Positions 63,696 through 64,000 of a DNA stretch of 64,000 bases are shown here, one piece after another; the stretch's first letter is position 1; each line of letters begins with the position of its first letter. The notes beneath the pieces were generated by a model. That model ran no database searches. It worked only from the letters and a program-made list of their open reading frames with translations, and was not told the origin of the DNA. The stretch lies in assembly GCF_014268745.2 (NCBI RefSeq), contig NZ_JABWRB020000001.1, positions 372,001 to 436,000 on the forward strand, read 5' to 3'. A program made the position numbers and the translations under genes. This DNA is from Pseudomonas zanjanensis (GTDB taxonomy: Bacteria > Pseudomonadota > Gammaproteobacteria > Pseudomonadales > Pseudomonadaceae).

Positions 63696-63914
63696 TTACG
63701 CGATTGGCCGGGGCTTGGCGCGCAACTGGATGTCGACCCGCGCGCAATGCGGGCACAGGCAGGACTGATCCCGCAGTTCGGCCGGCAATGCTTCGAGCAC
63801 GGCCGGGTCGATGCTTACGCTGTAGCACCAGCAGGGCCGGTCGGCGGTTCGAGGGTCGGCCAGGGTGCAGTCGTTGGTGCTGCCGCAGGCCGGGCAAAGG
63901 TCGGGTTTATTCAT
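63696..63914 (-). CDS. Cysteine-rich CWC-family small protein
   Basis: The 72-residue product has CPACGSTNDC near the start, then RPCWCYSV and SCLCPHCARV. Eight Cys in these clusters fit zinc binding, as in the cysteine-rich CWC family. The ATG at 63912-63914 overlaps the stop of the gene before it by eight bases. Function unknown, frequent beside rsuA-like genes in Pseudomonas. Confidence 0.85.
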   Translation of the reverse strand: MNKPDLCPACGSTNDCTLADPRTADRPCWCYSVSIDPAVLEALPAELRDQSCLCPHCARVDIQLRAKPRPIA

Positions 63915-64000
63915 AACTGGAGTGAGGCATTTCCACGCAGGTTCGGTTGCACCCGGTCTGCCGGGCGCGTTGCAGCGCATGATCGGTCCGCGACAGCAGG
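63907..64000 (-). CDS. 3' end of a probable GGDEF-domain gene (partial)
   Basis: Only the last 31 codons lie in the window, with the TAA stop at 63907-63909. The sequence SRTDHALQRARQTGCNRTCV resembles the end of a GGDEF domain (ADxALYxAKxxGRNRV). The gene begins beyond the window and overlaps the CWC gene. Family call from a short tail only. Confidence 0.6.
   Translation of the reverse strand, partial: LLSRTDHALQRARQTGCNRTCVEMPHSSYE

Overview
The window looks like a chromosomal segment of a Pseudomonas of the P. fluorescens group. The evidence is high GC, many Pseudomonas-type REP/REPIN palindromes between genes, and genes typical of that group: a pca catabolic cluster, a TtgABC/EmhABC-type efflux system with its TetR repressor, phaG, xenB, fosA and olsBA. 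No prophage, plasmid or insertion sequence was seen.

Layout. 1-970: a dispersed repeat ending in an expanded GAGCAA hexanucleotide tract, then REP palindromes. 970-7200: rapA, three small proteins (one a CcoM-like membrane peptide behind two ANR-type boxes) and a PitA phosphate transporter. 7679-20304: the whole protocatechuate branch of the beta-ketoadipate pathway, pcaR-K-I-J-F-H-G-T-B-D-C, plus a convergent OprD-type porin. 20305-21654: a non-coding repeat field. 21655-28333: RND efflux operon and divergent ttgR with a TtgR-operator-like site. 28538-35313: an orphan secreted protein, an arsR-MFS-xenB operon, acpH, olsBA and an acyl-CoA-dehydrogenase-like gene. 35498-49046: envelope and housekeeping genes (serine hydrolase, YceI, phospholipase D/cardiolipin synthase, bglX, lemA with two TPM-domain genes, a methyltransferase, DJ-1, YegP, a SIR2-like DUF4917 protein, yiaY). 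49200-56399: MFS plus alpha-oxoamine synthase operon, fosA, a PAS-GAF-GGDEF cyclase and a small stress-type cluster. 56536-61612: an accessory zone with hicAB, LysE/Lrp, a shrunken ParD-like gene, a DUF3077 gene with an overlapping 30-codon leader, and an AbiF-family gene next to tRNA-Gly(CCC). 61773-64000: phaG, rsuA, a CWC protein and the end of a probable GGDEF gene.

The most striking element is immediately upstream of the Abi-family gene (60377-61288, minus strand). A roughly 75-nt segment (61304-61379) folds on paper into a closing stem, an internal stem and two hairpins. It ends in a U-tract and has a sigma70-like promoter placed to start just before the fold. This resembles an AbiF-associated structured RNA, possibly an RNA antitoxin for the HEPN-type AbiF protein.

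How the genes work together. PcaK, the porin and PcaT probably import aromatic and dicarboxylic acids. PcaHG-B-C-D-IJ-F take protocatechuate to succinyl-CoA and acetyl-CoA under PcaR, with PcaR-like boxes before pcaR, pcaK and pcaI. TtgABC, XenB with its MFS partner, FosA and the Bcr-type MFS form a chemical-defence theme. OlsBA, the PLD enzyme and PhaG act on lipids. Assignments come from reading translated sequences and motifs; no database search was run.
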